This document shows, piece by piece, positions 59,417-64,000 of a stretch of DNA of 64,000 nucleotides. The DNA comes from Anadara kagoshimensis (taxonomy: Eukaryota; Mollusca; Bivalvia; Arcoida; Arcidae). The first letter of the stretch is position 1. Every line of letters starts with the position of its first letter. Where the stretch lies: the NCBI GenBank assembly GCA_021292105.1, contig CM037861.1, positions 56,837,245-56,901,244 of the forward strand, read 5' to 3'. The translations under genes were made by a program, and so were the position numbers. The notes under the pieces were generated by a model, which was given only the letters and a program-made list of their open reading frames with translations, was not told where the DNA came from and did not search any database.

Positions 59417-59510
59417 GGTTTCACAGTTTTTGGTACAAGTAATAGTCATGGAAAAATGTATTTAGTAACGGTCATCTAGACTTGAAACATTAAAACTGGT
59501 ATAATATGTG
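59417..59510 (+). mobile_element. Retrozyme-like relic after poly-T
   Basis: GGTTTCACAGTTTTTGGTAC, a mutated hammerhead (AATAGTCATGGAAAAATGTA, GTAACGGTCATCTAGAC) and the flank ATTAAAACTGGTATAATATG. Opposite orientation to the neighbouring 58550-59180 element; a ~20-bp poly-T tract (59395-59416) precedes it. Confidence 0.6.
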
Positions 59511-61129
59511 TAATTAGGGTTTGTTCCCGGAACGCCTACTCGATTAAAACAAACAAGTAATTAGTTTAGGGATAAAGAGGTCTTCTTGAGGGACATAAAT
59601 TTCAACGTGGCTACCAGTATATTGAAATAACATAAAAGAAATAGAAAAGTTTCAATTGTTACAAAACATTGGAATGTTAACTTATAAAAATCAACCAAAA
59701 AACGCCATAAGTAATATATATGATAAATTTATTCATAATCAAATTATAAATTAGATTTTAAACAATTAACAACAAAATAGGCACTAATTATCAAATAACA
59801 ATAGTTTACAATAAAGTATCGGTATATTACAAAGTGAAAAAGATATAATAAAATTTAAGTATGTGTTAATTTATTTGGTTAACTACTAGAGAAAATGTTG
59901 AATATTGAATTTAGCACATATAAATTTTGACTTTTTTTCTAAAAATCTTTACTTTGAATAAATACAGAGAATATGAAAAAATGGATAAAAAATTTAATAT
60001 GTTAAGGGATATAGTGTTACTCTATACTTTTATTCCTATAAACTAAGTTTTCAACCTTTATTTTGTTTTATTGATTAGGATAATAAAATGACATTTGGTT
60101 ATGTGCGTACTTTATTAAGAGTCTCGGGGCAAATTTGAGTTTTATTTTAATTGACATACTTTCTAGAGAATTAGGATTTTTGTCGCCCAGAACTTGACTA
60201 CAAGGAGACAAGTGCCAGAGTTGTGGCTAATGGGCTCACTTGCCATATTACAATATAGGCCAGTACATGTGTTCCTATATGATATATCAGCTTCGAGAAA
60301 CTGTAAAACTTATTGTAAATTGAAACATTTCAATGATGTGTAAATATCCAGACAAAGCAGAATATATTTTTTTATTTTTAGTGATAGATTTTAAAACATA
60401 TATAAAAATTACAGCATACACAACAATAAATATATAACAATTCAAATATATTAAAACCTAAAATTTCATGAAATGGTTAACTGTAGAAAAATCTTTGCAT
60501 TCATACACATACAAAAATAACAAAATTTTAAAAATCCAGTTCTTCTTACAACTAAATATGGTACTTGAAATTTTGTTTTCATCGTTTATTTGATAATTTA
60601 AAACTTAATAAAACTGATTGATATATTTTATGAAAACTTTTAATTTCAACACAAAATACACAATTTCTCGTAAATTAAATTTTCGAATGACTTTTGATAC
60701 AAATTTTCTTAAATTTCCTTATTTTATAGTATTCTTTAATCCATTTTGCATTATTTATATCAACTGAAGATGGTTTTCAGCACATTTGATTTACAGTCAG
60801 ATTACGTATGATTATTTCTTTTTTATTTACATGTATTTACATAACATGGCAGATTAACTATAGGTAAAATTAAGATAAACCCCCTTGAAAACTCTTAATC
60901 CCCATCTCTAGTGAGGTGTTGTAGTCTTTCAGGGAACACACCGTAATTAGATACTCTATTTTGATTTAAGAGTGTTTGTGTTGTCGTTGTTTATTGTCTA
61001 CTTAATTCTGTTTACGTAAGCTATTATTATACCGATGATATTACAACACTAGTGTCTGAACATCTCGGATATATCAACAAGTAAACACAATGGACTTTGA
61101 CATTTACCGTGACAAATACAATGTATGAG
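59511..61129. other. Very AT-rich stretch, no feature recognised
   Basis: 59700-60700 is strikingly A/T-dense with few open frames. No palindromes or tandem units were found. Confidence 0.55.
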
Positions 61130-61870
61130 TTCATTGGCTTTCCAGTAACAAAGCAGAACACCAAAACGGAAAACTTTAATCACAAAAAATATACTTTACG
61201 ATACAGACATGCAAGTTCTCTTCTAACAATTTACAGCGAACTTCGTGATAAAATTAAAAAACTTTTTTAATACAAAACATTATTGTAGGCAGTTCATTGG
61301 CCTTTCCAATAACAAAGCAATATAAAATAAGGTAATTTCTAAAATTTTAATTACAAAGATACAAAAAAGAAACATTTAGATTCTCTTCTTACACATATTA
61401 ATGTCAGTTTAAACAATTTGCAGCGAAATGCATAACATAAAACAACATTTAATTAGAAATGTTCTCGTAGGAGTTTATCCATATTAGTAACAGAACAACA
61501 AATAATTGAACAGTATTTTCTAGCGAAACACCAAAACAAAATCTTTGAAAAGTCTTAAAATGTATATAAAGCTATGAAACAAGAAAAATTTGTGTTCTAT
61601 TCTCACAAGAATCCAACCATTAACAGCAATCGTCGTGATAACATAAAAACAACGTGTCCATTAAAAACAGTATTGTAGGACTTTAACCAAATCAGTTCAA
61701 TGGCCTTTGGAGTATCAAAGAAACAAAACTACGGTAATTTCTAGTATAACACTAAAACAAAACTTTTTTATTTAAAACAAATCAAGAAATAGATAAGAGA
61801 AAATTAAGTTCTCTTCTTACAAGAATTCAACTATCATTTACAGCAAACTTCGTGATAACGTTAAAACACC
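61130..61870. repeat. Tandem array of ~190-217-bp units
   Basis: TTACAGCGAACTTCGTGATA, TTGCAGCGAAATGCATAACA, TTAACAGCAATCGTCGTGAT and TTACAGCAAACTTCGTGATA recur near 61233, 61421, 61623 and 61840. Units also share TCAATGGCCTTT-like and TTCTCTTCTTACA blocks. Non-coding. Confidence 0.75.
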
Positions 61871-62273
61871 CTTTCTACCTTTCTATTTAGAACGTTACTG
61901 TTAGAATTGATGCCTACTTGAAATGTGATATTAATATGCATTAGGTTAATGCTTCAACACATTACTTTACCTTTTTCTTTTTCCATGAAAAGCCTACTAA
62001 AATCACTTACCTATGCAATATTTTTTATTCGATATTATTCAGAATATTCCGTTTTGTAATTGATCTTTGAAGGTTTGAAGTTCGTCTGAATATTTTATAG
62101 TTCACCTTATCAATTCTTTTTACGCCAACGGTGATAAGAAAATCATGCAAACATATATATATGCAAGTCAAACTGTCATATTGCTTTATTGATAATATTT
62201 ACACAACCGAATCCTTTACCGGGTTTTTTATTAAAAGATCATTCAAAGATATGTTTGCGCTAAAATAACCAAA

Positions 62274-62400
62274 TTACAAACAAACATATCAGTCCATGTT
62301 CAAATCACAATCCAAAATTCAAACTAAAAACTTTAAAATTATGCAAATTTAGTTAAAACACATAAAATCCGACCAGGTAAGTGAGATCGGGTGCTCCTAC
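62274..62400 (-). mobile_element. RT-retroelement 3' tip
   Basis: AAATTACAAACAAACATATC, AGTCCATGTTCAAATCACAA and CGACCAGGTAAGTGAGATCG, then GGTGCTCC where the match stops. Confidence 0.65.
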
Positions 62401-63640
62401 ATAACAAATACAAACAAACATCTATCACTCTTGCTACTTGTAGATTGCATTTTCTATTCAGCTAACAGCAATAAGAACATAGAATTCATTACTGAATTAC
62501 AAAATACACATCAATAATCTTGTCATTGGATACTATTTTGTCATTATATCTAGTATCCATTAGTTAAGTAGGAGGATTGGTTCTCTAATTAGTACTCCCA
62601 ATGTGCGTTTATAACCTTGGCCTACCGCTACAGTTCTTGCCCATTAGTTAAGTATGGGAATGTTTATCGTCAGTGGTCCAAAAGCGTGTTATATCATTGG
62701 TCTGTCGTTCTTGGGTTCAAATTGTGTTGGTCTTGTCAAAGAGTTTTATTCAATAGTTGTTGTGACACATTCTGCATAGCGCATTTTTCAAATCGTTTTT
62801 CTCTTTCATTTTATTCTGGTTTCCTATTTCATTTTATTCTGGTTCCCTATTTCATTTTATTCTGGTTCCCTATTTCATTTTATTCTGGTTCCCTATTTCA
62901 TTTCATTCGTTGTGTCTTGTTCTTGTTAGCTTTGGTTAACGTCAGGAAAGTGTTATTCAGATGTAAACCTATTCTAGCTTGCGTTTCCTCCCTACACACC
63001 ACTCTGTGTGACAGATATTGGATTTGTCATTTTACATTATTGACTCAATAATAAGGTCTGATTGTTACTGTATCTACGTGTATTACAGCAGCGGATTAAA
63101 GTCCAAGGTATAGCTGGAAATTAACCTGAATTAATTATACCAGTCATTATTTAATGGAATAGAAAATTCATAAGATTACATGAAACCTTTACCGTTTTAT
63201 TGAAATCTCTAGATTTTATCGTATTGATAACTCTCGCTTAATCAAAGTGATGCATAATTTATTCCACTGAAAATATTTTGTTTTTAACGTTGGAAATCGA
63301 CTCTTGAAAGGGAAATTTTATAAATGATCTTTATGACATGAAATTCTCATTTGGCCTCGTAAAGTTAATGGAAAAGCACATTCTAATATGGATTCTAATA
63401 CTTGTACACCCGTGTATTGGGTTGATACGTCTATTAAAGCACAATCAGTGTTTATGACAGTCCAGGAATACGTTGGTAAATCTACTGTTAAACTGTCGTC
63501 TGTTCCTTAGTTGATGATAGTATCTAATAAATCCCTCGTAAAGAGTTCCAAACGTCTGCTGCTTTTATGTGACTAAAACGTTCGCGAGGAAAAATTCACT
63601 TGTTGCCGTCTTGGTCGTTTTACTTCCAAAACGGCTTCTT
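62401..63640. other. Upstream of the candidate exon; unassigned 144-codon frame
   Basis: The frame 62617-63051 contains the 23-bp minisatellite and no recognisable domain. From about 63540 the sequence becomes richer in CG dinucleotides, possibly a promoter. Confidence 0.4.
62807..62905. repeat. 23-bp minisatellite
   Basis: About four copies of a TTTTATTCTGGTTCCCTATT-type unit. It lies inside a 144-codon open frame (62617-63051) that I do not regard as a gene. Confidence 0.9.
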
Positions 63641-63650
63641 TAATATATAC
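63641..63650 (+). promoter_or_regulatory. TATA-like box upstream of the candidate exon
   Basis: TAATATATAC lies 106 bp before ATG 63756, followed by a CpG-richer 100 bp. It would suit a core promoter of the candidate gene. TATA-like strings are common by chance in DNA this AT-rich. Confidence 0.2.
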
Positions 63651-63755
63651 ACACAAATTTGCGACGGAAAAAACATCTCGGTGTCGTCTGCTAATGCAGG
63701 TAGAGCTTGTGACGCGTATCCAACGCAATTTTCTATCGGACACAAATGTTGATTG

Positions 63756-63907
63756 ATGAGGACAGAATTTTCTTCAGAAGATTTCCAGGATAGGAGTTTT
63801 AATAGGATCAACGGGAGTTTGTCGGACCAGTATACATACATGTTGTCTTCTACACAAATGGTGGTTATTTACACTGAGATTGAACAGCAAGCAGATCTTA
63901 ATAAAAG
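63756..63907 (+). CDS. Candidate first coding exon of an unidentified gene
   Basis: An open frame begins at ATG 63756 (MRTEFSSEDFQDRSF...) after an in-frame TGA at 63750. It stays open for 50 codons plus 2 nt to a consensus donor AAAAG|GTAAGA at 63908, ending ...EIEQQADLNKR. The composition is mixed and polar, unlike the Phe/Ile/Leu-rich chance frames elsewhere in the window. The surrounding 350 bp are richer in CG dinucleotides than the flanks, and a TATA-like box lies about 110 bp upstream. No family was recognised. The phase (2 nt over) does not fit the phase-0 Rab exons, so it would belong to a different transcript. It could also be a chance frame; an alternative start is the ATG at 63840. 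Confidence 0.35.
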
Positions 63908-64000
63908 GTAAGATCAATGTTTAATTACTTTTTCGTAATTTTCTCATTTTTCAGCAATCCATATACATTATACCTAACCAATCAGATAAATATAACAATA

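Noticed and set aside
62617..63051. 144-codon + strand open frame
   Set aside because: Contains a 23-bp minisatellite; no recognisable domain or splice context.

Overview
The window looks like intron-rich, AT-rich metazoan nuclear DNA, most likely from a bivalve mollusc. The evidence is low gene density, spliced coding exons, many decayed 5'-truncated retroelement copies, hammerhead-ribozyme repeats of the retrozyme/Penelope type known from bivalves, and a repeat ending in a GGTCAGGTGAGC-type terminus that I associate with molluscan genomes. The species cannot be named from the sequence. Almost all of the short open frames (60-120 codons) look like chance frames or repeat-derived frames.

One gene is recognisable. 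Two + strand exons encode the N-terminal part of a Rab26/Rab37-type small GTPase. Exon 1 (12788-12886, 33 codons) ends in GTAAGT. Exon 2 (46417-46527, 37 codons) carries the P-loop GDSGVGKT and the switch-I stretch. They join in phase 0 across an intron of 33,530 bp, so over half of the window is Rab intron 1. I could not find the remaining GTPase exons in the last 17 kb, so the gene probably runs off the right edge. A second candidate coding exon (63756-63907) with a strong donor lies at the right end, in a CpG-richer stretch.

The rest is a mobile-element landscape. (1) A reverse-transcriptase retroelement has left more than 20 copies that share one 3' end; the longest (35105-35668) keeps 120 codons of the RT ORF C-terminus. 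(2) Hammerhead ribozymes sit in dimeric retrozyme-like repeats at 16898-17316, 39611-39905 and 58550-59180, with relics at 19235-19385 and 59417-59510. One copy starts exactly at the ribozyme cleavage point and interrupts a local repeat whose uninterrupted paralogue is also in the window. (3) A 768-bp Tc1/mariner-like non-autonomous element (25938-26705) has TA target duplications and an empty-site paralogue about 1 kb away. (4) Fold-back elements with long palindromes and CRE (TGACGTCA) sites occur at 18571-19012 and, inverted, at 48015-48466. (5) A 1.7-kb element (43382-45115) holds a 145-bp tandem array with seven nuclear-receptor-type motifs and a perfect ERE-like palindrome. (6) There are also a tRNA-derived SINE candidate, small MITEs, minisatellites and microsatellites.

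Layout: 0-12.6 kb is upstream flank with a duplicated 1.3-kb block, SINE, inverted repeat and MITE. 12.6-13.3 kb holds the 5' end of the Rab gene and a 70-bp minisatellite. 13.3-46.4 kb is the repeat-filled intron 1. 46.5-63.6 kb is probably intron 2 with microsatellites, palindromes and retroelement ends. 63.6-64 kb is the candidate promoter and first exon of another transcript.
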